From NCBI RefSeq assembly GCF_008370495.1, contig NZ_VTUX01000001.1:558001-622000 (forward strand): a DNA stretch of 64,000 bases. Reading direction: 5' to 3'. The notes under the pieces were generated by a model that ran no database searches, was not told where the DNA came from, and saw nothing but the letters and a program-made list of their open reading frames with translations. Shown in pieces: positions 27,701 through 36,006 of this stretch. Positions within the stretch are counted from its first letter, which is position 1; the number at the start of each line of letters is the position of its first letter. The stretch is from Pseudohalioglobus sediminis (GTDB lineage Bacteria > Pseudomonadota > Gammaproteobacteria > Pseudomonadales > Halieaceae). The position numbers were made by a program, and so were the translations under genes.

Positions 27701-28509
27701 CAGTTGATCACCCGCGGCAATCTCTCAGCCACGACCAGATTGGTGCTGCCTTTTACCACCACAGCAGGTCGCCATTCCAGCACGGGGAGATCAGCCAGTG
27801 CATTAATTATGTGAAACTGCGTCGGATTCTGCTCCCAGGAAAGGTGTTGCCAGCGCGCCTCACCCTCACCTACCCAGGCATCGGTGATCCGATTCTCCGA
27901 GGGGAAGGTTGTGTACTCGTTAATGCTCTCGCCAAAACCGCCCACGCCGGGATAAAGCCGCCAGGCCATGGGATTGTCACGACCCAGCCTTGCGGCCGCA
28001 TCGGCAGCAATTTCATCTTCGCTGGGGTCTCGCAAATTGCTGACGTCAAGATCAAGGAACTTGTGCCCAAAATGACTGGCGCTGGTGTGCCAATCACCGT
28101 GCAGGACCGTGTGATCCTGGATGTCAGCGTAGACTTTGGGTATGCCCTGTAGTTCACGCCCAGTGAGTATGGGATCCGTCAGGTTTTCCCACATGACCAG
28201 TGCATAGTCGCCGGAAAGTGTCTCTTGCTCGCCAATGAAATCAGCAGCTGCGCTGACCGCAACAAGGTTGTAGCCGTTACCAGCCAACCAATCGACCTGG
28301 CGATTGCACGCATAAGTGATGGTGACCACTGCCTCCTCAGCCACACGAAACGGTGACGGCAGATAGCGCCCCAACTGCTCACGGTCAGTCACGAAGGAGA
28401 CCACCATACTGGTGACATCCCTGTACCACCCTGATGCTTTTGTCGAAAAAGGTCGTGGGCCAAAATGCGCAGGCATCATGTAGCTCGCCCTGGGGTCAAG
28501 TTCAAACAT
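27700..28509 (-). CDS. Acetoacetate decarboxylase-like protein
   Basis: 269 residues from ATG 28509; a longer frame to 28623 would run through the intergenic operator and is rejected. The GRELQGIPKVYADI segment (about 117-130) resembles the catalytic region of acetoacetate decarboxylase, with Lys125 aligned to the Schiff-base lysine; the second lysine of the classical pair is replaced by Val. Many such homologues are not true acetoacetate decarboxylases and act as aldolase- or dehydratase-like enzymes, so the exact reaction is open. First gene of the four-gene operon. Confidence 0.75.
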   Translation of the reverse strand: MFELDPRASYMMPAHFGPRPFSTKASGWYRDVTSMVVSFVTDREQLGRYLPSPFRVAEEAVVTITYACNRQVDWLAGNGYNLVAVSAAADFIGEQETLSGDYALVMWENLTDPILTGRELQGIPKVYADIQDHTVLHGDWHTSASHFGHKFLDLDVSNLRDPSEDEIAADAAARLGRDNPMAWRLYPGVGGFGESINEYTTFPSENRITDAWVGEGEARWQHLSWEQNPTQFHIINALADLPVLEWRPAVVVKGSTNLVVAERLPRVIN

Positions 28510-28615
28510 TGCGCTCACCGCTGTCTGTTTATCGGTTAAGCCAGCAAACACTCGCCGCCAGGCGATTGGGCTGACTATCGATGAAGAGACTAGCAGTCGA
28601 AATGAAAACCCACCT

Positions 28616-28629
28616 GTCACCAAGGTGAC
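28616..28629. promoter_or_regulatory. Crp/Fnr-type operator 2, upstream of the decarboxylase operon
   Basis: GTCACCAAGGTGAC, a perfect 5-base inverted repeat with a 4-base centre, lies in the 123-base gap between the regulator stop (28633) and the operon's first ATG (28509). It has the same architecture as operator 1 at 21799-21814. Confidence 0.65.
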
Positions 28630-28632
28630 TGC

Positions 28633-29331
28633 CTACTCAAACAGGCTTATTTCCCCCTCCAGGTTTTCGATACTGGGAATCAGTAGATATTCATCGCGGG
28701 TAATTACAATGCCGCGCTCGCTCCATTCGCGAAATACCTTGTTGACTCTTTGACGGGACCCGAGTGAGAGTCGGGCAAACTCACTCTGGCTAATCTTGAT
28801 GTCCAGCAGCAACCCCTCCGCCGTGTCTTTACCATGATCGCGGGCAAAGTCGAGCAGGCGCCCCGCCACCCTGGACCGCAGCGGGTAGAAAAGAATGCCT
28901 GCCATCAGGACATGCAAGCCACGCAACATCTCCTGGTTGTGGTAAAACAGGTTGCGATACATCACTGGGTGTTCATCACCGACCGCCAGCACAACCTCAC
29001 GTGGCAACACCAGCAAGCGCGAGGACTCAATTACACGAGCGTCGATCACGCGCTGCTGATCACCCATCAGGGCCGGCAAACCCAACCATGTACCCTGCTC
29101 GTGGTCTACCAGCGCAAATTCCTGGCCATTCGGGCTGGAAATCGAAACCCTCACTCGCCCCGACAAGAGACAGCAGATCTCTCGAGTGGGCAAGCCCTGC
29201 TCGTAGATATAGCTGAGAACCGGCAATTCCCGAATTACCGCGGCCGCCGCCAACTGGTCCAGGGCGGACCCTGGCAGGCCCTGGAACCAGGATCCACTTT
29301 CGATAACTTGCCTGGGATTGATATCTTGCAT
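28633..29331 (-). CDS. Crp/Fnr-family transcriptional regulator
   Basis: 232 residues. N-terminal cyclic-nucleotide-binding-type jelly roll (about 20-140, with LLSGRVRVSISSPNGQEF and GTWLGLPALMGD), a dimerisation helix, and a C-terminal winged helix with ISQSEFARLSLGSRQRVNKVFREW (about 174-197). No FNR-type iron-sulfur cysteine cluster is seen at the N-terminus, and the phosphate-cassette of a cAMP receptor is not obvious, so the effector is unknown. Encoded directly upstream of and in line with the catabolic operon. Two matching palindromes flanking the island are the likely operators; none was seen ahead of its own gene. Confidence 0.88.
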   Translation of the reverse strand: MQDINPRQVIESGSWFQGLPGSALDQLAAAAVIRELPVLSYIYEQGLPTREICCLLSGRVRVSISSPNGQEFALVDHEQGTWLGLPALMGDQQRVIDARVIESSRLLVLPREVVLAVGDEHPVMYRNLFYHNQEMLRGLHVLMAGILFYPLRSRVAGRLLDFARDHGKDTAEGLLLDIKISQSEFARLSLGSRQRVNKVFREWSERGIVITRDEYLLIPSIENLEGEISLFE

Positions 29332-29449
29332 GTACTAAGCCTATGTAACTTTTATCGAAAATCAAACGGCGACTGGTAACGCAGGTAGAACCGCCATGCA
29401 GCCTGGGCGAGCGCAGCGGCGACTTGCGCAAGCTGCACAGTAACCACGC

Positions 29450-29839
29450 TCACTTCGCGGACGACGACTCACAAACGGGCGACATCGGTTCGCTGCGCTC
29501 TGCCCACAACCCGTTGGCGCGGCTCCATCGATACAGCACCAGGGGCTCGGGGCTGCTGTGATCCACGATTTCATAGACCCGCCCGCTAACCGCGTCCCAT
29601 TCAAAACGGCAGTTGAAATGTGCACTGTAGGTCCGGTACTGCACATGCACCACATGGCGCCCTGGGGGCAGGTGCAGACGGTAGGGATCTTCAGGTGCCT
29701 CGCCATCGAGTTGAAGAATGCGTTGCGAACTCAGCAGCAATGCGCGGTCACTGTCGGAACGGGCAAGATGGGGCTGCACACAGCCCTGCAACAAGGTCAG
29801 CGCAAGCAACAGCAGGTACCTGGCAACATGCACGCGCAT
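29450..29839 (-). CDS. Hypothetical lipoprotein
   Basis: 129 residues with a short lipoprotein signal ending LTLLQGC (Cys about 20). The rest has no recognised family; it contains a run of alternating hydrophobic/polar residues (GRHVVHVQYRTYSAHFNCRFEW) suggesting a small beta domain. Its ATG overlaps the stop of the outer-membrane protein gene as TGATG, so the two are translated together and may form a complex. The 118 bases after it hold nothing recognised. Confidence 0.6.
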   Translation of the reverse strand: MRVHVARYLLLLALTLLQGCVQPHLARSDSDRALLLSSQRILQLDGEAPEDPYRLHLPPGRHVVHVQYRTYSAHFNCRFEWDAVSGRVYEIVDHSSPEPLVLYRWSRANGLWAERSEPMSPVCESSSAK

Positions 29840-30810
29840 CAGAAGGTAATCCCCACTGAGAAGCCGTCCACGCCATCGCCGAACAGGTAACCGACCTTGA
29901 ACCCCACAAAGCGCATACCGAACCAGTTCAATGGCCGGATATTGATTTCGTAATCGATGCCGACACCGAGCTCGTGATAGGCGTTGAATCCCAGGGCACG
30001 CTCATCCAGATCGAAAAATTCGGTATGAATGGCATAGGCATTCCAGCGCCAGGGCTTGCCCCGGGTAGACTGCGGCAAGGCGTCACTGTAACGGAAGCGG
30101 AGCAACAGGGTGTTGTTCCAACCCCAGGTTTCCAGCCCTGCGTCCGAGGCATTGAAGGTGTCTGTATAGGCGAGGTTATAGTGGCCCTTGATTTCCACGC
30201 GGCGGGTTCCCTGCCAGCGATCGTATTCTGCCACCAGGCTCGCGGTAGTCGTCAATGCGTCAACGCTACTGTCGCGATAGATCTCGGGCAAGTTGATCTC
30301 ATCCGGCCCCTGGATACGGGTATTCGTCTCCAGTCGAGAGCCTGCAACAGAAAGGTACGGTCGCACAGTGAGGTGTTGGCTGACCGGCAGATTGAAACCG
30401 GCGCTTCCCCGCAGCGAGATGATACTGCGCTCGACGTTCAGCCTGAGCCGGCGCCCACCTACACCGAGTGCCTCCAGTTCGTCATCCAGTGCGCCATAGG
30501 CAAGCGCGCCACCCCAGTAAAAATCGGCGACCGTGTCCTTGAGCGTGTAGTCTCCCGCGACCTCCAGGCCACCACGCAGCAGATCCGATTCGCGGTTGCG
30601 CTGGTCAACCCGAAGGGTGGCACCGCCCAGTCCGGGCCCGGTGGTAACGTTGACGAAGGCAATCATTGACTCGCGAATATTCTCCGCCGTGATCACCTGG
30701 AGATCGTCAGTATCCACTTCCAGCGCCAGCACTTTGCAGGACAACAGACAGACCAGCACCGACAGATAGCGGCGCAGCAGCACGTTACTCCGTTGCGTTC
30801 CAGGCTTCAT
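29839..30810 (-). CDS. Predicted outer-membrane beta-barrel protein
   Basis: About 323 residues. An N-terminal hydrophobic segment (LSVLVCLLSCKVLALE) acts as signal. The remainder is rich in alternating strands with aromatic ends (for example DFYWGGALAYGAL, YDRWQGTRRVEIKGHYNLAY) and ends in VGITF, the terminal-Phe signature recognised by the Bam machinery. No family recognised. Start is uncertain: Met at 30810 or the GTG/ATG codons further out to 30864. Co-transcribed with the downstream lipoprotein. Confidence 0.65.
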   Translation of the reverse strand: MKPGTQRSNVLLRRYLSVLVCLLSCKVLALEVDTDDLQVITAENIRESMIAFVNVTTGPGLGGATLRVDQRNRESDLLRGGLEVAGDYTLKDTVADFYWGGALAYGALDDELEALGVGGRRLRLNVERSIISLRGSAGFNLPVSQHLTVRPYLSVAGSRLETNTRIQGPDEINLPEIYRDSSVDALTTTASLVAEYDRWQGTRRVEIKGHYNLAYTDTFNASDAGLETWGWNNTLLLRFRYSDALPQSTRGKPWRWNAYAIHTEFFDLDERALGFNAYHELGVGIDYEINIRPLNWFGMRFVGFKVGYLFGDGVDGFSVGITF

Positions 30811-30897
30811 TCCCAGCGTAATGCCGTGGGTCCTGTTGGCTGATAACGTGACCGCGACAGGCATTCAGCACCGGAGGGCCGGGCGACCTGCCAAAGC

Positions 30898-31617
30898 CTA
30901 GCCTGAGACATCAATCCGACCGCCATTTTCAAACGGTTGCGTCAGCACGGCAAAAACGTTGTTGGCAACAATGCCCGGATCGACCAACGCATTGTGCGCC
31001 TTGAAATCCCTGAACATGTTTACCTGACTCAACTCTGCCGCACTGGATTCCCGAATATCCGCCTGCATCCCGGTATCCATGATGCCCGGATTCAGGTTGG
31101 CGCACTCAATGGGAAACGGCAACCGCGCCTGTTCCAGCGCCATCGACCTGATGAAGTGTTCAACACCCGCCTTGGTTGCGCAGTACAGGCTGGAACCATC
31201 CATCGCAGACACCGCCAGGCCCGAGGAGACAAACCCGGCGACTTTCCGGCATTCCACCCCCTGGAAATGCCTTTGCAGGCAGCCCAGTATGGAAATGGGC
31301 AGGGTGAAGTTGATATCCATATGCCGCCACCAGGCCTCAGGTTCACTGCCGGACAAGGGCCCCAGCGGATCAACCACGGCAGCATTGAGAATCAGGTGCA
31401 CTTCATCCCACGACCGGGTTTTCTGTTCTGCAAACACCTCGTCAATGGCGCCGATGGCGGCTTCGCGCGAGCCGAGATCCACCGCAACATGGCCTTCACC
31501 CTCGCCGCTGCGCGAGAACTCGATCACCTGGAAATTTTCATTCAGGTATTTTTTCAGCAGGGCCGCGCCCAGGCCACGACTTCCCCCAACCAGTAAACAC
31601 AGTTTCTGCATGATCAT
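30898..31617 (-). CDS. SDR-family oxidoreductase (sepiapterin/benzil reductase-like)
   Basis: 239 residues. Cofactor loop GGSRGLGAAL (11-20), LNAAVVDPLGPL, catalytic YCATKAGVEHF and PGIMDTGMQ. The GSRGLG loop and NPGIMDTGMQ resemble sepiapterin reductase/YueD benzil reductase relatives, which use NADPH on vicinal diketones or pterins. Stands alone on the minus strand; 31618-31772 downstream of the dipeptidase gene shows no promoter or hairpin I can support. Confidence 0.8.
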   Translation of the reverse strand: MIMQKLCLLVGGSRGLGAALLKKYLNENFQVIEFSRSGEGEGHVAVDLGSREAAIGAIDEVFAEQKTRSWDEVHLILNAAVVDPLGPLSGSEPEAWWRHMDINFTLPISILGCLQRHFQGVECRKVAGFVSSGLAVSAMDGSSLYCATKAGVEHFIRSMALEQARLPFPIECANLNPGIMDTGMQADIRESSAAELSQVNMFRDFKAHNALVDPGIVANNVFAVLTQPFENGGRIDVSG

Positions 31618-31772
31618 TCTCCAACAGCTGCCAGTGGGTGAGAATACAGGCAGCCTGATCCGCGAATAAACACTTTTCTGCGCTCAAGACACAGCCCAAC
31701 GCCCGCGGCAGAACGCTTCGAGCCAACATCAAAACTGGTGAGTCTATGCCGACAGGCTTTGCCCTTAAGTCA

Positions 31773-32444
31773 CTACCTGACGGGCATATCCAGGTAAGTG
31801 TCCGGCATCGGCTCATTGCGCAGCGTGTAATGCCACCACTCCTGGGCATAATTTTGAAAGCCGTGCCGCTCCATTAGATCTCGCAGCAGGAGACGATTAA
31901 GCCTCGCCGCTGCCGATACCGCCGGGCTCTCAGTCCAGGAAAGTGGATCAAAATAATCCCAGGGTGTACCCATATCCACAAGTTCGCCGTCGGCGCGGGC
32001 GAGCGTCAGGTCAATAGTGCTGCCTCGAGAGTGGCCGGATTTCTCAGCGATATAGCCCTCCGGCACCAGCGCGGATTTTGCCACGTTGGGATAATATTCC
32101 GCCCGGCTCGCCGCGTCGTCTGGCAGAGTTGTCCAGCGCATAAAATGATCCACTGCGCGCTGCGGACGGTAACAGTCAAACACCACAAGGCGCAGGCCCA
32201 GCTCACTGGCATCCTGCGCGACGCGGGCCAGCGCCGCTGCGGCAGGCTCAGTCAGCAGGCAACGCGGCGCATCGTAACCGTCTACGCGGGTGCCGGTGAA
32301 GTTGTCATGACTGGCGTAGCGAATACGCACATCCAGTCCGGGCAAGGTGATGCCCACATCTATGAGTGGGGACTGCTCTACGCCATTAGTCGCGAGGGCG
32401 ACAGCAAGCAACAGCAGGGGCAAACGTGAAGTCATGGCGTTCAT
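31773..32444 (-). CDS. ddpX: VanX-type D-Ala-D-Ala dipeptidase
   Basis: 223 residues. M15 peptidase with the zinc-site motif KSGHSRGSTIDLTL (His and Asp ligands), the catalytic Glu and final ligand in QEWWHYTL, and the VFDCYRPQRAV arginine segment. A hydrophobic N-terminus (LPLLLLAVALA) exports it to the periplasm. Known DdpX/VanX enzymes hydrolyse D-Ala-D-Ala. Met codons at 32444 and 32435 are both possible. Divergent from an LD-carboxypeptidase gene only about 50 bases away: both act on peptidoglycan peptides. Confidence 0.88.
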   Translation of the reverse strand: MNAMTSRLPLLLLAVALATNGVEQSPLIDVGITLPGLDVRIRYASHDNFTGTRVDGYDAPRCLLTEPAAAALARVAQDASELGLRLVVFDCYRPQRAVDHFMRWTTLPDDAASRAEYYPNVAKSALVPEGYIAEKSGHSRGSTIDLTLARADGELVDMGTPWDYFDPLSWTESPAVSAAARLNRLLLRDLMERHGFQNYAQEWWHYTLRNEPMPDTYLDMPVR

Positions 32445-32494
32445 CTGGTTTACTGTATCGTGAGTCACGGGCTTTCACAAAATCGGTGGACAAA

Positions 32495-33529
32495 ATGCAA
32501 ATGAATCGCAGGCAACTGATCCAGTGGGCAGGTGCTACAGCTGCCCTCGCCTCTCTACCCGCTACCACTTTTGCCGCACAGGATCACCTCAAACCAGCAC
32601 GCCTGCGTGCGGGCGATGCGGTCGCCCTGGTGGCCCCGGCCACGGTCAACTATGATCGCTTGCGCGTGCAGCTTGCGGTGGAAACACTGGAGGCGATGGG
32701 ATTACAAGTCGATGTTGGCAAGCACGTGCTGGATCGATTCGGCTACCTCGCCGGGACGGATGCCGACAGGGCTGCGGACCTGAACCGTGCATTTGCCGAC
32801 CCCGATATCAAAGCCATCTTTCCCCTAACCGGAGGCTGGGGCGCGAGCCGCTTGCTGCCCCTGCTCGATTACCGCAGTATCGCCCGCAACCCCAAAATCC
32901 TGCTGGGATACTCGGACATCACCAGTCTGCTCAACGGTATCCACGCCCGCACCGGCCTGGTCACCTTCCACGGCCCGAATGCCTGGTCGGAGTGGAACGA
33001 GTTTAGCTACCGCTCAATGCATCAACTGCTGTTTGAGGCCGAGCCACTCGCCTACAACAACCCGCAGGACAGGGGCGTTGACCTGGTCGCCAAGGACAAT
33101 CGCACCCGCACCATCAACGGCGGCCTGGCCAGTGGAAAATTGATCGGGGGCAACCTCACCCTCGTCGCAGCGCTGCTGGGAACACCCTACCTGCCCGCCT
33201 TTGACGGCCGCATCCTGTTTCTTGAGGACGTGGGCGAGGCCATCTACCGCGTCGACAGAATGCTCACGCAACTGGCGCTGGCGGGCCAGCTTCAGCGGCT
33301 GGCAGGTATCGTTTTCGGACAGTTCACCGGTGTGGCTCCGCAACCCGGGTTGGGCAATTTCTCACTGATGGATATCCTGCGCCAGCACTGTGAGCCGCTG
33401 GGTGTACCTTGCTACTACGGCGCCATGTTCGGCCACGTGAACCACAACAGCACCCTGCCCGTGGGCATCTCGGCCACGATGGACGCCACTGCCGGCACCC
33501 TGGTTCTCAATGAGCCCGCCGTGACCTGA
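32495..33529 (+). CDS. ldcA: LD-carboxypeptidase (muramoyltetrapeptide carboxypeptidase), Tat-exported
   Basis: 344 residues. N-terminal RRQLIQWAGATAALASLP is a twin-arginine signal, unlike the cytoplasmic LdcA of enteric bacteria. The S66 serine-peptidase fold shows the LLGYSDIT nucleophile elbow and the C-terminal FGHVNHNSTLPVG histidine. It trims the terminal D-Ala from murein tetrapeptides. GGTGGA lies upstream of ATG 32495. Followed by a hairpin terminator and then a TonB receptor. Confidence 0.88.
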   Translation: MQMNRRQLIQWAGATAALASLPATTFAAQDHLKPARLRAGDAVALVAPATVNYDRLRVQLAVETLEAMGLQVDVGKHVLDRFGYLAGTDADRAADLNRAFADPDIKAIFPLTGGWGASRLLPLLDYRSIARNPKILLGYSDITSLLNGIHARTGLVTFHGPNAWSEWNEFSYRSMHQLLFEAEPLAYNNPQDRGVDLVAKDNRTRTINGGLASGKLIGGNLTLVAALLGTPYLPAFDGRILFLEDVGEAIYRVDRMLTQLALAGQLQRLAGIVFGQFTGVAPQPGLGNFSLMDILRQHCEPLGVPCYYGAMFGHVNHNSTLPVGISATMDATAGTLVLNEPAVT

Positions 33530-33534
33530 ACAAC

Positions 33535-33559
33535 CTATCGCCATACGCGATAGTTTTTA
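33535..33559 (+). terminator. Rho-independent terminator after ldcA
   Basis: CTATCGC and GCGATAG form a 7-base stem around CATAC, followed at once by TTTTTAA. It begins 6 bases after the ldcA stop. Confidence 0.75.
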
Positions 33560-33631
33560 ACTTTACCTAACATAGATGGGGCAGTAGTTTGCCAAAGCTA
33601 CAACCACTGTTCTGCTTGGGGTCTCACCGCT

Positions 33632-35950
33632 ATGTTCCAGAAAAGGAAGATTTGTCTCGCCGTTACTACTGCCGTCCTGCTGCCTACGCCGGTTTTGGTC
33701 AATGCCCAGGAGGGCGCGCTTGAGGAGGTGATCGTCACCGCCAGCCGCCGCGCCGAAAGCGTGCAGGACATCCCTTTTAACGTGTCGGCATTGTCCCAGG
33801 AAGACCTGATCGAGGCCGGCATCACCCGACCTGAAGACCTGGCCAAGCGCATTGCCGGCGTCAGTGTGATCGATGGCGGCGCCCGTTTCCGCAATTCCCT
33901 GAGCATCCGTGGTATCGGCGCCCCGGGCGCGAGTTCCAGCGACTTCTTCACCACCGAGGCCACCTCCTACTACGTCGGTGAGACCCCGATGGAGAATCTC
34001 AACCTGCGGATCAAGGATGTTGAGCGCATGGAAGTACTGCGCGGTCCGCAGGGCACGCTCTATGGCGGCGGCGCCATGGGCGGCACCGTACGCTACATAC
34101 TCAATCGCCCGGATCCCGACGCTTTTGGGGCAAAAGTGGCCACCAATCTCTACGACATCGACGGCGCCGACAGTGTCAGCAGCGACACTGAATTCATGCT
34201 GAACATCCCTATAGGCGACAATTTTGCCTTGAGAGCCGTCGGCAACTACCTGGACCAGAAAGGCTTTATCGACTACGTCACCTTCCCGGACAAGCTTGCC
34301 TCGGGCGCCCTGCCGGAGATCAGCGAAGATAACTACAACACCGAAGAAACCTGGATGGGCCGCGTTGCCGCCCGCTGGCTGATCAATGACAGCTGGGATG
34401 CGGAACTCGCCTACATTGCCCAGGATCAGGAAAGTTATGGCCGCCAGGCCTTTTCGGGGCCGTCAACGGATGTATTTGGCGACCCTATTGAATCCGATTT
34501 TGTCGATGAGGACACACACACCGGTTTCAACGACGAATCCTCGCAACGCGATATCAAGCTGGTGAGCTTCGACCTGCGTGGTTCACTGGATTTCGCCGAC
34601 CTCACTTTCCACGCCTCCCACTATGAAGACGACTACGACACCGAGGGTGACGTCACGCGTTTCCTTGAAGGCCTCTATGTCGGCTTCTACCCTGAATTCG
34701 ATGATTTCAACGCCTGGAATGAGAACGAAATCACCACCGAGACAGACACCGTAGAGCTGCGCCTGCAGTCGACCGGCGAGACCTTCGACTGGGTCGTGGG
34801 TACGTTCTATACCCAGCAGGACCGCGAATGGAACCTGCTGGAGTACACCCCCGGCCTGAACGAATTCTTCTGGGGTGAAGGCACCAGTGTGCCGCCAAAC
34901 GATTTCAACCTGGAATCAGAGGGTGACTATTCGCAGCTGGCCTTCTACGCCGAGGGCACATGGCACGCCACCGACAACCTCGATGTCACCCTCGGCATAC
35001 GCCATTTCGACATGGAAGACGAAATCGATATGTTTATCTGGTACCCGATTTATGAGGGCCTGGATGACTTCGACGACCGCAGTGACCCCTGCCTGACAGA
35101 CCCGGATTCCATCTGTTTCTCCGACAGTTCGAAGGGCGACTTTGACGACCAGTTCTACAAGCTCAACCTCTCCTATACCTTCTCCGACGACGTGCTGACC
35201 TACTTCACCTATTCGGAAGGTTTCCGCCGCGGCGGCGCGAACGCCGCTTCAGGCGGCCAGGCCAGCGACTCCGAAGCAGTTGAAAAGCTGTTTGAGGAAG
35301 CGCGTTTCTACCAGCCCGACAGCCTGAATAACTACGAAATCGGTGTGAAATCGACCCTGATGGATGGCCGCATGACCCTCAACGGCGCGGTCTACTACAT
35401 TGAGTGGGAAGACATGCAGATCATCGTCGGCAGTGTCGACGACGATCAGGGTAACTCCATTTCCCTGCCGATTGACCAGCGCGTCAATGCCGGCGATGCA
35501 GAGAGCATCGGCGCTGAAGTGGAACTGTCGGCCATGTTGGGTGAAACCCTGCGTCTCGATGCCTCCGCCTCGTACAACAAAATTGAGGCCGATGGCGACA
35601 ACGCTTACTTCGAAGACGGCGAAGCCATCTACGGCAAGCCCGAGTGGCAGGCCAGCCTGGCGCTGAATGGCGATTACCAGTTGAACAACGGGCTGCAGTG
35701 GGGCTGGTATGCCGCCGTGGCCTATCGCGACGATGTCGCTACCGGTAACGACTTCCTGTCTGAGCTCTCCAGCTATACCCTGTTGGACGCAGCACTGTCC
35801 CTCTATGGCAGCAACTGGACCGCTTCGCTGTATGGTGACAATTTGACTGATGAAGACTACGAGACTTCGGTCTCATCGGCCGAGTTCCGCAATCGCATCT
35901 ACACCGGCAGGCCCCGTACGCTGGGAATTCGACTGTCCTACGATTTCTAG
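33632..35950 (+). CDS. TonB-dependent receptor
   Basis: 772 residues. Signal peptide ending VLVNAQE, TonB box EEVIVTASRR (about 31-40), plug with MEVLRGPQGTLYGGGAMGGTVRYI, and a long barrel with many acidic loops (for instance DEDTHTGFNDESSQRD) ending in RLSYDF. The acidic external loops resemble those of receptors for cations or small organics, but the ligand is unknown. Monocistronic with a terminator downstream; no Fur box was seen in its 75-base leader, so an iron role is not supported. Confidence 0.9.
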   Translation: MFQKRKICLAVTTAVLLPTPVLVNAQEGALEEVIVTASRRAESVQDIPFNVSALSQEDLIEAGITRPEDLAKRIAGVSVIDGGARFRNSLSIRGIGAPGASSSDFFTTEATSYYVGETPMENLNLRIKDVERMEVLRGPQGTLYGGGAMGGTVRYILNRPDPDAFGAKVATNLYDIDGADSVSSDTEFMLNIPIGDNFALRAVGNYLDQKGFIDYVTFPDKLASGALPEISEDNYNTEETWMGRVAARWLINDSWDAELAYIAQDQESYGRQAFSGPSTDVFGDPIESDFVDEDTHTGFNDESSQRDIKLVSFDLRGSLDFADLTFHASHYEDDYDTEGDVTRFLEGLYVGFYPEFDDFNAWNENEITTETDTVELRLQSTGETFDWVVGTFYTQQDREWNLLEYTPGLNEFFWGEGTSVPPNDFNLESEGDYSQLAFYAEGTWHATDNLDVTLGIRHFDMEDEIDMFIWYPIYEGLDDFDDRSDPCLTDPDSICFSDSSKGDFDDQFYKLNLSYTFSDDVLTYFTYSEGFRRGGANAASGGQASDSEAVEKLFEEARFYQPDSLNNYEIGVKSTLMDGRMTLNGAVYYIEWEDMQIIVGSVDDDQGNSISLPIDQRVNAGDAESIGAEVELSAMLGETLRLDASASYNKIEADGDNAYFEDGEAIYGKPEWQASLALNGDYQLNNGLQWGWYAAVAYRDDVATGNDFLSELSSYTLLDAALSLYGSNWTASLYGDNLTDEDYETSVSSAEFRNRIYTGRPRTLGIRLSYDF

Positions 35951-35977
35951 AAAGCGGAGTACAGCAAGTTTTCTTGC

Positions 35978-36001
35978 GGCCGCAACTGCGGCCCTTTTTT
36001 T
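35978..36001 (+). terminator. Rho-independent terminator after TonB receptor
   Basis: GGCCGC-AACT-GCGGCC stem-loop followed by CTTTTTTT. It sits between the convergent TonB receptor and the TPR-sulfotransferase gene. Confidence 0.85.
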
Positions 36002-36006
36002 GCCTC

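Noticed and set aside
28510-28623. N-terminal extension of the decarboxylase-like gene
   Set aside because: It would translate the operator and leader; Met at 28509 begins where homologous sequence starts.
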